A program made the translations under genes and the position numbers. The notes under the pieces are model-generated. The model saw only the letters and a list, made by a program, of their open reading frames with translations, ran no database searches and was not told the DNA's origin. A stretch of 64,000 bases of DNA from Rhizobium rhizogenes NBRC 13257 (GTDB lineage Bacteria > Pseudomonadota > Alphaproteobacteria > Rhizobiales > Rhizobiaceae): NCBI RefSeq assembly GCF_000696095.1, contig NZ_BAYX01000013.1:124001-188000 (forward strand). Reading direction: 5' to 3'. Below are positions 16,183 to 24,241 of the stretch, piece after piece (the stretch's first letter is position 1; every line of letters begins with the position of its first letter).

Positions 16183-16804
16183 CCTCATCCATCTTCTGGC
16201 GCAAGACGCGCCGGTCCGCACGCGGATCGGACAGGCGCTGACGCTTGCGGCCATCGGCGGTATTCTGATCAGCGGCGCGATGTTTTTCGCGGCGATCGGC
16301 TTTCGCGCCGACATCGGCAGCGCGATGGAAACGGTCCGTTTCCTGTTCAAATTCGTGGTGACGATTGCGCTTGCCGTCACCGCGAGCACCATCGTCTTCC
16401 GCATCGGCCGCCCCGGCGTGTCGCTGCGTCCCTGGGGCTGGACGCTTCTCGCCGCGCCGCTGCTGCTTGCCGTCGCCGCGATCATTGAAATGATGGTCAT
16501 GCCGGCCGATAGCTGGGGTGGGCGGATGATGGGGCATAATGCGCGCTTCTGCCTGACGATCATTCCGCTGCTGTCGATCGGCCCGCTTGCCTGCTTCCTC
16601 TTCGCGCTGCGCCAAGGGGCGCCGGAAAAGCCGGGAGTCGCCGGCGCGGTCGCCGGGCTTGCCGCCAGCGGCATCGCCGCCACGTTCTATGCGTCCAACT
16701 GCACGGACGACAGCCCGCTCTTCGTCCTGCTCTGGTATCCACTGGCCATCGCCATGGTGACGGCGGTTGGTTATGTCGCGGGCAGGCGCCTGCTGCGCTG
16801 GTAA
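16169..16804 (+). CDS. nrsF: NrsF (DUF1109) anti-sigma factor
   Basis: A polytopic inner-membrane anti-sigma factor that holds the SigF-type sigma at the membrane. It has 211 residues: a short N-terminal cytoplasmic arm (VKTDDLIHLLAQDAPVR) followed by about six transmembrane helices. NrsF proteins sense stress through a conserved cysteine pair; cysteines are seen in ARFCLTI, PLACFLF and SNCTDD here. GTG at 16169 with a GGAG box 8 bases upstream is the chosen start, overlapping the sigma gene by 14 bases. Confidence 0.88.
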   Translation: MKTDDLIHLLAQDAPVRTRIGQALTLAAIGGILISGAMFFAAIGFRADIGSAMETVRFLFKFVVTIALAVTASTIVFRIGRPGVSLRPWGWTLLAAPLLLAVAAIIEMMVMPADSWGGRMMGHNARFCLTIIPLLSIGPLACFLFALRQGAPEKPGVAGAVAGLAASGIAATFYASNCTDDSPLFVLLWYPLAIAMVTAVGYVAGRRLLRW

Positions 16805-16964
16805 ATGATCGCTATCGAGGCGCTCCAGGAGGCCATGATCCAAGGCTTTTGTCGAGCCTTGCCAAAAAAATGCATTTGCCTGCGTTAAACTATTTGCATC
16901 CGCGACGAATTCTATTATAGAGGCGCAGCCTTCACCGCGAAGGGTTTCATCGCGTCGCGGTCGT

Positions 16965-17038
16965 TGGGGAATAGTTCAATGGTAGAACGACGGACTCTGA
17001 CTCCGTTAATCTTGGTTCGAGTCCAGGTTCCCCAGCCA
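16965..17038 (+). tRNA. tRNA-Gln (anticodon CTG)
   Basis: A complete 74-base tRNA. Acceptor strands TGGGGAA / TTCCCCA pair, the discriminator is G, and CCA is encoded. The anticodon arm is ACGGA-CTCTGAC-TCCGT, giving anticodon CTG that reads CAG. The T arm is TGGTTCGAGTCCA. It lies at the junction between backbone genes and the phage-like and polysaccharide region, so it may have served as an integration site. Confidence 0.97.
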
Positions 17039-17044
17039 ATATTT

Positions 17045-17075
17045 CTTCCCATTAAATCAATACCTTAATGGGAAG
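17045..17075 (+). terminator. Hairpin directly after tRNA-Gln
   Basis: An 11-base perfect stem CTTCCCATTAA / TTAATGGGAAG with a 9-base loop starts 7 bases after the tRNA CCA end. It probably ends or protects the tRNA transcript, although only short T stretches follow. Confidence 0.55.
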
Positions 17076-17405
17076 ACCCTTGGGTAATTGGCGGCATTAC
17101 GTGTTGCAGACCGTTGCAACATATTTTCATTGATTTCAGTGCATTGGCTAGGATTGTCGGCTGTTCGTTGCAACACGGCTGCAACACGAAACTGCTGTCG
17201 GTAGAACCTTGTTGCGCATTGACTTGCTGCCCAATCGCTCCAACTCCGACCGATGGACAAGAATTCAACAACTGGTCCCCATCTTCCCGAGCACGTCACC
17301 CCCAGCGACATCAAGCAATTCCCGCCTGCTTCGCTGGATGGCATAATCAACACCATGGGTTTCATCGGTCAGCAGATCGATGACTTCTTCCCGGCTGCCG
17401 CGACG
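17076..17405. other. Stretch after tRNA-Gln with a doubtful small open frame
   Basis: About 330 bases with no confident gene. It holds several GTTGCAAC-like words (near 17111, 17170 and 17183). A 52-codon plus-strand frame (17253-17411, MDKNSTTGPHLPEHVTPSD) ends in converging overlap with the methyltransferase gene. The frame has no clear ribosome binding site and no family that I recognise. A remnant of an integrated element is possible given the tRNA next door. I see no integrase gene. Confidence 0.35.
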
Positions 17406-18149
17406 CTATAGCGGCTTCTTGCAGGCGAAGACCTCGGTGTACTCTCCAATGATGCCGTGCAATCGGTCCGAAAAGCGATGCACGCGCACGTCGAAGGGAG
17501 CCCATCGCGCTATCTGTTGGTGAATGTCGTAGCCATAATCCACTGTCACGATAGAGCCGGACCCATCGATCGGGTTGCCGTGGATCTCCGGCTCTTTGTG
17601 ATGAATGGTTTCGCCATCATCGGACTTGGTGAAACGCCGTTCCCAGCCATCGACTTGGTATTTTCGAACCGGGAAGGTGCAAAGATACAGGCCGCCGGGC
17701 TTAAGAGTTCGGAATACTTCAGAAAAGACGAGATCCGGCCGATAAACGTGCTCCATGACGTCGAGCGTCACAACCACGTCAAAGACGTGGTCGGCAAATG
17801 TCTGCCGCTCCAAATCTTCGTTCTGAAAGCCGTCTATGGTCGAACCGAACGGATGGTCTGGATAGTATTGTGATGCGACGTAGGCCGAGGCCTCGCGCTT
17901 CAACTTAAGGGAAATACCCTCTGGAGCCGGCGAGCTCTCATGGATCGCCAGATCACGCCAGTTCGGCCGCATCTCGGTGAGGATGAGAGCCAAAGCCCGG
18001 GCGCGAGGGCGTGAGCCTCCCTCGCATGTTTCGCACTTCAGATTGTCTCGAAACCACTCATTTTTCGAGGTAAATACCGCCTCTGCTTCGCAAATAGGGC
18101 AGTACCCTCGGTACGAGAAATAGACGCTTTCTTTTTGGGCGGCGTGCAT
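17406..18149 (-). CDS. SAM-dependent methyltransferase with N-terminal zinc-binding motif
   Basis: A 247-residue class I methyltransferase. The N-terminus carries two CxxC pairs (GYCPICEA and KCETCEGG) that likely bind zinc. The C-terminal Rossmann part shows FADHVFDVVVTLDVMEHVYRPD and LKPGGLYLCTFPVRKYQ, the usual post-motif blocks of glycan or small-molecule methyltransferases. The glycine-rich SAM motif I is poorly preserved. The target is unknown; a sugar of the nearby surface glycan is a reasonable guess. The start ATG at 18149 lacks a strong ribosome site. Confidence 0.7.
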   Translation of the reverse strand: MHAAQKESVYFSYRGYCPICEAEAVFTSKNEWFRDNLKCETCEGGSRPRARALALILTEMRPNWRDLAIHESSPAPEGISLKLKREASAYVASQYYPDHPFGSTIDGFQNEDLERQTFADHVFDVVVTLDVMEHVYRPDLVFSEVFRTLKPGGLYLCTFPVRKYQVDGWERRFTKSDDGETIHHKEPEIHGNPIDGSGSIVTVDYGYDIHQQIARWAPFDVRVHRFSDRLHGIIGEYTEVFACKKPL

Positions 18150-18290
18150 AAAATCTGATCCTATTGGCTTTGGGGCGCAACCTATCCAACTACAACTTAC
18201 GCAGCAAGCTATCCTGCAACCATCCCCCTACGCCAGGATCGACTACGGCTATGAATTCCAGCCGTTCGGTGTGACGCGCCTCTGCTGAAA

Positions 18291-18407
18291 TCAAGGACCT
18301 CCCAACCAAAAACCAGCGATGATCAGCAGTATGCCGCCAAGTATGACGGCAAAAACCCCTAGCGCACTTCTCCATTCCTGTTCGATAGGCGGGAAATCCT
18401 CGTTCAT
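18291..18407 (-). CDS. Small single-pass membrane protein (inverted copy 1)
   Basis: A 38-residue protein: an acidic N-terminus (MNEDFPPIEQEW) followed by one hydrophobic helix (about residues 16-35) ending in GFWLGGP. A closely similar gene lies in opposite orientation at 19616-19723, and the two sit inside arms of an inverted repeat. The coding sense is conserved between the arms: differences are mostly conservative or silent. Small phage- or element-borne membrane proteins look like this, but the function is unknown. Confidence 0.55.
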   Translation of the reverse strand: MNEDFPPIEQEWRSALGVFAVILGGILLIIAGFWLGGP

Positions 18408-18431
18408 CGCATTTACCACCGCTTGAGGCGA
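18303..18431 (-). repeat. Inverted repeat arm 1 (129 bases)
   Basis: By hand alignment about 119 of 129 bases match, without gaps, the reverse complement of 19592-19720. The arm contains nearly the whole small membrane protein gene and its upstream bases (TCGCCTCAAG to TTTTTGGTTG). No transposase or target duplication is seen, so this is a gene duplication rather than an insertion sequence. Confidence 0.8.
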
Positions 18432-18565
18432 TCATTGACGGCCACTATGTCGTGCTTCCCGCTCCATCGCCAAATGTGGAAAACGCGGAAGAGTAACTTC
18501 CGGCTGTACTGCACACTTGCCAGTTGTTATGGATTTTGCTTACGCAATCAACGTTGGAGCAATCG

Positions 18566-19255
18566 ATGAATATGGAGATTTCTTCATCTGACCAAATGTT
18601 CGATGGTTCAGATGAGCGATATTTTTCTGTCGGTGCATCTGCACTGGAGGCGATCCGGCAGATAGTTGGCGGCAGTTCGGTTTCATCAATCCTCGACATC
18701 CCTTGCGGCCACGGGCGCGTTGCCCGACATATGCGGAATGAGTGGCCGAGCGCGGATATGTTCGTCTCCGACCTAAATAAGGATGGGATGGATTTTTGCG
18801 CCAGAACGTTTGATGCGGTTAGCTTACCGTCTAGCGAGGATTTCGACAAAGTCGACTTTGGCCGGAAATTCGAACTGATATGGGTAGGCTCTCTGATAAC
18901 CCACCTTTCTGCTGAGGACACCAGAAAATTCTTCCGTTTCCTTGAAAGGCATTTATCTCCGGATGGAATAGCCGTTGTCACGTCTCACGGTGAGCTCGTT
19001 GGCGGCCGGCTGAAAGAAAAATCTGGTTGGATGTATGGACTGCCGACCGAGGATCAGGCCGCAATCTATGCCGAGGCCGAGGAGAGCGGTTACGGCTACA
19101 GGCGCTATCCTGGGTGGAAAGTTGAGTATGGAATTTCGTTATCGACGCGCGAGTGGTTAGTCGCCGCTGCGAAAGATGCAGGCCTCATCATGACTCAATA
19201 CCTGCCATCAGCCTGGGACAATCACCAAGACGTTTTCGGACTGAAACTGTCCTAA
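18566..19255 (+). CDS. Class I SAM-dependent methyltransferase
   Basis: A 229-residue methyltransferase with SAM motif I SILDIPCGHGRVARHM (about residues 43-58), the acidic second strand MFVSDLNKDG, and LSPDGIAVVTSHGEL as the later block. The ATG at 18566 (MNMEISSSD) is used because GGAG stands 6 bases upstream; an earlier in-frame start at 18524 lacks one. The unit ends in a clean terminator at 19281-19311, so it is monocistronic. The target is unknown. It lies between the two arms of an inverted repeat. Confidence 0.8.
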   Translation: MNMEISSSDQMFDGSDERYFSVGASALEAIRQIVGGSSVSSILDIPCGHGRVARHMRNEWPSADMFVSDLNKDGMDFCARTFDAVSLPSSEDFDKVDFGRKFELIWVGSLITHLSAEDTRKFFRFLERHLSPDGIAVVTSHGELVGGRLKEKSGWMYGLPTEDQAAIYAEAEESGYGYRRYPGWKVEYGISLSTREWLVAAAKDAGLIMTQYLPSAWDNHQDVFGLKLS

Positions 19256-19280
19256 ACGACTGAACTATATCACATCGCAA

Positions 19281-19311
19281 AAGGCTCGCTTCGGCGGGCC
19301 TCTTCTTTTTT
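19281..19311 (+). terminator. Terminator of the methyltransferase gene
   Basis: Stem GGCTCGC / GCGGGCC closed by a UUCG tetraloop, followed by TCTTCTTTTTT. A textbook Rho-independent terminator 28 bases after the stop codon. Confidence 0.9.
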
Positions 19312-19322
19312 CAGGACATTCT

Positions 19323-19463
19323 ATGAAACTGAAACTAATCCCTGAGGCGGGCCGGGTACTTCGCCGTGCGTGGTCCATAAGGCTGATCGCAGCGGCCGGC
19401 ATCCTCTCCGGCTGTGAGATCGCCCTCCCGATCATCGATCAGGTCGCTTGGTCCATAATGTGA
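19323..19463 (+). CDS. Small phage-like membrane protein, probably truncated
   Basis: A 46-residue frame starting MKLKLIPEAGRVLRRAWSIR, with one hydrophobic segment (LIAAAGILSG to EIALPII). The N-terminal pattern, MKLKL, then a basic arm with Trp, then an Ala/Gly helix, resembles small holin-region proteins of alphaproteobacterial prophages (DUF7940-like). Those that I know are longer and carry a second hydrophobic helix, so this copy looks cut short by a stop after IDQVAWSIM. It starts 11 bases after a terminator. Family naming is from memory and uncertain. Confidence 0.4.
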   Translation: MKLKLIPEAGRVLRRAWSIRLIAAAGILSGCEIALPIIDQVAWSIM

Positions 19464-19591
19464 TCCTTCTGATGGGGAATCCGAACAAGGAAAGGGCGCT
19501 TGGGCGAGCCTTAAGGACGTGATACGCTCAGCGAGGCTTGCCCATGGGGCTATGGGTAAGCGAGACGTTTTTTCCATCGTACCTGCTTTTG

Positions 19592-19720
19592 TCGCCTCAA
19601 GGGGTAGTAAATGCGATGAACGAGGATTTCCCGCCTATCGAACCGGAATGGAAAAGTGCGCTAGGGGTTGCTGCCGTCATCGTTGGCGGCATATTGCTGA
19701 TCATCGCCGGTTTTTGGTTG
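19592..19720 (+). repeat. Inverted repeat arm 2 (129 bases)
   Basis: Partner of the arm at 18303-18431, in opposite orientation and about 92 percent identical by hand count. The arms enclose the methyltransferase gene, its terminator and the phage-like small protein, about 1.16 kb in all. Confidence 0.8.
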
Positions 19721-19723
19721 TGA
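19616..19723 (+). CDS. Small single-pass membrane protein (inverted copy 2)
   Basis: A 35-residue protein with the same layout as the copy at 18291-18407: acidic MNEDFPPIEPEW, then a hydrophobic helix (AAVIVGGILLIIAGFWL) that runs to the C-terminus. It ends three residues before its paralogue. Conservation of both frames despite about ten base changes suggests a real product. A purine-poor upstream region leaves translation strength unclear. Confidence 0.55.
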   Translation: MNEDFPPIEPEWKSALGVAAVIVGGILLIIAGFWL

Positions 19724-20353
19724 TGGCAGGAGATTAATCCGACCCTGTCATTGGAAGCTGCGTTAGTCCAGCACCGCGCCATCGCGCAAAAGCTGATTGA
19801 TCTCGGCCGATGATATGCCCTGCATTGCGCCAAACATACCAATTGGACCGGTCACACCTGTCATGCGAGGCTCATTTGGCGAAAAATGTGGAATCGATTG
19901 CTCGCGCCCTTCGTCACGGGATGGCAGACACGTTGCAAGTAGGCGTTTGCTGTACGTCATTGACGGCATCTCGGGGCAACTGACCGAAGGCAGAGAAACC
20001 GGTACGCCCTATACCGGCAGGGCCTGCGCTAACTAGGCCCTGCCATCGACTGAATGCAGGGCTATCAGGTAGCGCGCATAATATCAAAAAGAGGGACGCG
20101 CCTCCCCTTCACTGGTCTCAAATCAGGTCTCTAACGGCAAGCGCGCACCAGGCGGTGGCGGCGACCATCAGTTTTCCTGTATCTTGCGAGCCATCCGTAA
20201 AACTCGATTATTCAATGGTATAATCCAGGTGACGAATTGAAATCGTCAGCGATAGATCGGTCTGCTGTTATCGCCTAAGTGCAAGGATATAGGATATTTC
20301 TCCGATTGAAATCGGGAAGTGAAAGCGACAACGCGGGTCAGAGACATTTTTCT
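19724..20353. other. Intergenic stretch before the polysaccharide operon end
   Basis: About 630 bases with no confident gene. A perfect 8-base stem (CAGGGCCT 20018-20025 / AGGCCCTG 20035-20042) is present without a T-run. A 68-codon frame on the minus strand (19763-19969) ends GISSAEINQLLRDGAVLD and may be the tail of a decayed phage or hypothetical gene, but I cannot name it. The right part is AT-rich and lies beyond the 3' end of the leftward glycosyltransferase operon. Confidence 0.4.
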
Positions 20354-21526
20354 TCATATTAGTTCAAGCATTCGATCCAGTCGCGCTTCCCAGCTAAAAT
20401 TTAGAAGCCTTGGATCATGCAGTCCGATAGCCTCAGGTGGTGAGGTAAGTAATTTTTCGGCGTTATAAATCCACTCCGTTGGATCGCTCGCTACGGCAAC
20501 TTGATCTCTGATATCGGCAAGCGCGCCAATGGCTGTGGAGATGATGGGTCTCCCTGCCGCCATATACTCATATAACTTCATCGGGAAAACACCCGACATA
20601 TAACCTGTTGTTAGGTTAGGAAGGACTGCAATATCTGTCCCGCGCAAATAGTTCGGCAGAGTGTCATAGGACCTGTACCCAAGAAAATAAACGTTGGGCA
20701 GTTCTTTCAAGCGGCCAACGACAGGACTTTTTTGGCCCTCCGGCTCGTCTCCGATGAAGATCCAATTCCAGTCGGGCCGAGCAATGGCGCATTGTTCCAC
20801 GAGCGAGAAATCGAGCTTGTAGTCGGACAAAACTCCTGTGTAGCACAGCTTCGGCCCACTAATTTTAGCCAACTCGGCAGGGATTGTTCCAGCATGTCTC
20901 GCCTGCGAAAAATGCTCGATATCGGCGACGTTGCGCTCGTAGACACTGCGCCCTCCGGCCACGGCCGCACAGTGAGACTGAAGATAGGGGCTTGTCGTAA
21001 AGACACGATCCGCTCTTTCGAGAAGCGTCATCTCCGCTTTTCGAAACGTATCGGCGTCCACGCCAGGGATGGCGGCAAGGTCGTCGACGCAGTGGTAAAT
21101 TGTAGACCGCACTGGCAACCCGTCCATGATGCCGTCAATATACGGGTGATAGGTCCAGACGATAACATCATCACCATTGCGGTTGTGCTTCAGCCATTTG
21201 CGGATCGCTGAGCTAAGCAGCCACCGATTGAAAACTCGGACAAATCTGCTCTTGTGACCGAATGGAATTGTCAGCGGCGCATAGACCCAGAGCGTTTGGT
21301 CAACTTTCTTTGGGGGAATGAACGCTCTCTTCAGGCGGTCCCATATGCGGAACAGATCACGCGCATTGGCTCTAGGGGCACGAATTCCGGGTGACTCGAT
21401 ATAGAGGACTTGATGGCCTCGCTTGGCCAAGCGGTCGGCGATATGCTGCTTGTTCGTCCAGTAAGGTGCTGCCCAATCCGCTGTCGAAAACATGAGGAAT
21501 GTCATTCGTTTATCGCCACCGGTCAT
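20354..21526 (-). CDS. Glycosyltransferase, GT-B fold (family 4-like)
   Basis: A 390-residue cytoplasmic glycosyltransferase. The N-terminal Rossmann half shows ADRLAKRGHQVLYIESPG, and the donor-binding half shows PKLCYTGVLSDYKLD, NWIFIGDEPEG and, near residue 330, PMKLYEYMAAGRPIISTAIG, where the E(x7)E-like acidic motif usually sits. The sugar and linkage cannot be read from sequence. The start overlaps the wecB stop as ATGA. It is the last gene of the long leftward operon that begins with rfbB, so it probably adds a sugar to the exported glycan. Confidence 0.82.
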   Translation of the reverse strand: MTGGDKRMTFLMFSTADWAAPYWTNKQHIADRLAKRGHQVLYIESPGIRAPRANARDLFRIWDRLKRAFIPPKKVDQTLWVYAPLTIPFGHKSRFVRVFNRWLLSSAIRKWLKHNRNGDDVIVWTYHPYIDGIMDGLPVRSTIYHCVDDLAAIPGVDADTFRKAEMTLLERADRVFTTSPYLQSHCAAVAGGRSVYERNVADIEHFSQARHAGTIPAELAKISGPKLCYTGVLSDYKLDFSLVEQCAIARPDWNWIFIGDEPEGQKSPVVGRLKELPNVYFLGYRSYDTLPNYLRGTDIAVLPNLTTGYMSGVFPMKLYEYMAAGRPIISTAIGALADIRDQVAVASDPTEWIYNAEKLLTSPPEAIGLHDPRLLNFSWEARLDRMLELI

Positions 21527-22659
21527 CGCAACGGCTCCTTCGACAGTATGTCGACGATCCGCGCTGCCGCATTGCCGTCTCCGTAAGGATTGGGTCTTCC
21601 GGCCAGCCTTGCCTTGCGATGAGACCGCAGCCAGGAACTAGCCAGGGAAACAATATTTTCCCGCTCGATCGGCACTAGGCGAGAGAAGCCGGCGCGTACC
21701 CCCTCTGGTCTCTCCGTCGTCCTGCGCAACACGATCACCGGCACGCCGAATGAGGGAGCCTCCTCCTGCAATCCACCTGAGTCCGTCAGCACCAATTCCG
21801 CAGACGAGAGACAAAAGAGAATATCTGCATAGGGCACCGGATCCGCCAGCACGACATTCTCGATCCCATTGAGCCTTGGCATCACCAGTGCGCGGACATT
21901 TGGATTTAGGTGCACGGGAAAAAAGAACGTGCGATCGGGGAAGCGGTCGGCCAGCATGGCGATCGCGTCGACAATGACATTGAGGTCATGCGCAAAGCTT
22001 TCCCGCCGGTGGCATGTCACGAGCACGAACCGTCCCTGGCTTCGCGCCACCCGCTCCCTGACGGCGGGCGATACGTCACCGGTGGTCACTCTGCCTCGAA
22101 GCTCTTCCAACGCATCGACGACGGTGTTGCCGGTAACGAAGACCTTGGATGGAGGGACGCCTTCCTTCCACAATTGTCGTGCCGACCGCGCTGTCGGCGC
22201 AAAATGCAGGGTAGCCAATGACGTGACAAGCTTGCGGTTCATTTCCTCCGGAAATGGATTGTAGCGTTCATAGGTCCGCAGACCCGCTTCCACATGACCA
22301 ACTGGAATCTGTGCGTAATGTGCAGCCAATGATGCCGAAAGAACCGTCGTCGTGTCCCCCTGCACAAGGACGACGTCCGGTCTTGCAGCTTGAAAGATCT
22401 TTTCGCATGCGCCAATCGCAGCCCCTGTCAACGAGGCAAGCGTTTGATCGGGCTGCATGATGTCCAGATCGACATCAACGGAAAGCCCGAAGCTGGTCAA
22501 TGTCTGGCGCAACATCTCACGATGTTGTCCCGTCGAGACCACTGTACAGCGAAAAGCCTCCGGCCGCGCGTAAAGAGCCTTGATGACTGGCGCCATCTTG
22601 ACTGCCTCAGGGCGCGTACCGACGATGACCATGACATGACGCACGCCGATTTCAGCCAT
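21523..22659 (-). CDS. wecB: UDP-N-acetylglucosamine 2-epimerase (non-hydrolysing)
   Basis: Converts UDP-GlcNAc to UDP-ManNAc, a precursor for ManNAc-type sugars of surface glycans. It has 378 residues. Family blocks are VMVIVGTRPEAVKMAPVI near the N-terminus, VQGDTTTVLSASLAAHY, GHVEAGLRTYERYNPFPEEM, HRRESF, and LTDSGGLQEEAPSFGVPVIV. The start MAEIGVRHVM at 22659 overlaps the deacetylase stop by eight bases; a longer frame to 22731 lacks support. No UDP-ManNAc dehydrogenase (wecC) is seen in the window, so the final sugar is unclear. Confidence 0.9.
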   Translation of the reverse strand: MAEIGVRHVMVIVGTRPEAVKMAPVIKALYARPEAFRCTVVSTGQHREMLRQTLTSFGLSVDVDLDIMQPDQTLASLTGAAIGACEKIFQAARPDVVLVQGDTTTVLSASLAAHYAQIPVGHVEAGLRTYERYNPFPEEMNRKLVTSLATLHFAPTARSARQLWKEGVPPSKVFVTGNTVVDALEELRGRVTTGDVSPAVRERVARSQGRFVLVTCHRRESFAHDLNVIVDAIAMLADRFPDRTFFFPVHLNPNVRALVMPRLNGIENVVLADPVPYADILFCLSSAELVLTDSGGLQEEAPSFGVPVIVLRRTTERPEGVRAGFSRLVPIERENIVSLASSWLRSHRKARLAGRPNPYGDGNAAARIVDILSKEPLR

Positions 22660-24241
22660 CGACAAAATCCGCCAATGCCACGGTGGCGCCGCGCCAGCGG
22701 ACAGAGAATGCGAGACCTGACGGAGCTCCAACCGCGGTACCTTCCGTCAGTCCGAAGCCTTTATTCGTTTCCCGCATCGTCAGGCGCATCTTGGCCGCGA
22801 TCCAGTCCAAGGTATCCTCTTCATTGAGCCAAAGGATCGGACGACCCGCCATTTCCAATTCGATATGGTCGATAAACTCACAATGCCGCGACAGGCGATG
22901 TTCCTCAGACCCCCACCCGTAGTCGTAGCGCGGCGAGAATGGATGATCGAGATAGCCAAACAGGTTCCCGGCGGTAACCGCCGCCGTGAACGCTTGCTTG
23001 TTGATCGCCAATGGATCCCCTTCCCTCAGAATACAATCACCATGCAACATGCACTGTTGGCTGTGCGTAACAACCCCCGACCTGTCACCCGGTATGGTTC
23101 CCCCCTTGGCCATCAGCATTTCCGGATCGTTGGCGATGATACCGCCAACGAAACCTTGCAGCCCCGCGCGCTTCAGCGCTTCCGGCACGTAGGCGGGATT
23201 CTGATGGAAGGGCGATACGGCATAGCGCACGGTCAAGCCCGGCAGGCGCTGCTCGAGCCAGTCCGAAGAGGTTCGCGCTTCTATCTCACAGGCTTCCCCG
23301 GAGCCTCCCCAGCGGGGCGCATGCGTCACAGAGTGCGAGAGAACAGCGCCGCCGGCATCCAGAACCTCCTTCATCAGCGTGACGTGCTCGTCCTTGTCTT
23401 CCTGAGCAGTCTTGATCGCCACCGAGAACGGCAGGCCGCGCGCACGGTAGAGTTCGAACAAGGGCCGCGCGGACGCAATGTCTTCATCGCAATCCAGGCG
23501 CATCGTCACTGCCGCGTCATATCCGTGCGGAATTTCCCCAATGACCGGTATGCACGGCCTGTCCTCGTGCCGCCAATCCGCGAGGAACGCCTCGATCACG
23601 GCCCATTCGGCGCTGTCAACCGGACCCACTGGACGATTCCACCAGAGGATGGACGCCGTCTCGTTCTCCAGCAAGGTGACGAATGGTATATCCTCTGTAA
23701 TACCGGGTGCAGAAGCGACTGCGAGCGTCGTCGCACCGAGGGCTTCAATCGTCATCGCAATGGACCATGGACCGCCATCGGCGGTGATCCGTCCGTATCC
23801 TAGGTTGTTCCATTCGTCGGCATAGTCAAACCGCAAGAAAGGTCGTGACGAAAATGGTGATGCATTCGCCAGGGGATGCTTGTTCCAGCTGACCACCGCC
23901 GATGATTGCGTCGTCGTATAGATTGGCGTCGGCGGGCACGCCGCCGCATCGGCCCATCCGGAAGCCAGGGGGGCCGGCGCTGCCAGCCCCGCCAAGGATG
24001 CGACGTTGTCGGGCAAGCGACCAAATAGCAGAACCTTGGCGTTTGACCTAGAAGCCGCAGCGACCAGGGGCGCTTGATCCACCCGGGGCGAGATGAAGAC
24101 ATAAACATCGCCGTCTACGATTGCCGGCACGGGATCGTCGGATGCCACTGTCACCAGACCCCGTGTCACCGATCGGCGGAATGCTTCCGCGACGGTCTCG
24201 GTGGCGGTATCATCAGGTCTACCTGCAAATACGGTGATCAT
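22652..24241 (-). CDS. Polysaccharide deacetylase-like protein
   Basis: A 529-residue protein whose C-terminal two thirds resemble the NodB/CE4 deacetylase fold. The metal-site blocks are visible: RLDCDEDIAS (catalytic and metal aspartates, about residues 253-262) and SHSVTHAPRWGG (the two metal histidines in an HxxxH spacing). The roughly 230-residue N-terminal part is unlike known deacetylases. It may remove N-acetyl or other groups from the glycan or its lipid-linked precursor. It is translationally coupled on both sides, to the CapK-like gene (ATGA) and to wecB. Confidence 0.75.
   Translation of the reverse strand: MITVFAGRPDDTATETVAEAFRRSVTRGLVTVASDDPVPAIVDGDVYVFISPRVDQAPLVAAASRSNAKVLLFGRLPDNVASLAGLAAPAPLASGWADAAACPPTPIYTTTQSSAVVSWNKHPLANASPFSSRPFLRFDYADEWNNLGYGRITADGGPWSIAMTIEALGATTLAVASAPGITEDIPFVTLLENETASILWWNRPVGPVDSAEWAVIEAFLADWRHEDRPCIPVIGEIPHGYDAAVTMRLDCDEDIASARPLFELYRARGLPFSVAIKTAQEDKDEHVTLMKEVLDAGGAVLSHSVTHAPRWGGSGEACEIEARTSSDWLEQRLPGLTVRYAVSPFHQNPAYVPEALKRAGLQGFVGGIIANDPEMLMAKGGTIPGDRSGVVTHSQQCMLHGDCILREGDPLAINKQAFTAAVTAGNLFGYLDHPFSPRYDYGWGSEEHRLSRHCEFIDHIELEMAGRPILWLNEEDTLDWIAAKMRLTMRETNKGFGLTEGTAVGAPSGLAFSVRWRGATVALADFVDG

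Noticed and set aside
16841..16861. CAAGGCT / AGCCTTG stem after nrsF as a terminator
   Set aside because: The run after it on the coding strand is A, not T; not a convincing Rho-independent terminator for nrsF.
16965..17038. Direct repeat of the tRNA-Gln 3' end as an attachment site
   Set aside because: I did not find another copy of the T-arm to CCA segment in the window by reading; a computed search could still show one beyond it.
18303..19720. Inverted repeats as ends of an insertion sequence
   Set aside because: The arms contain a gene rather than IS termini, and no transposase or target duplication is visible.
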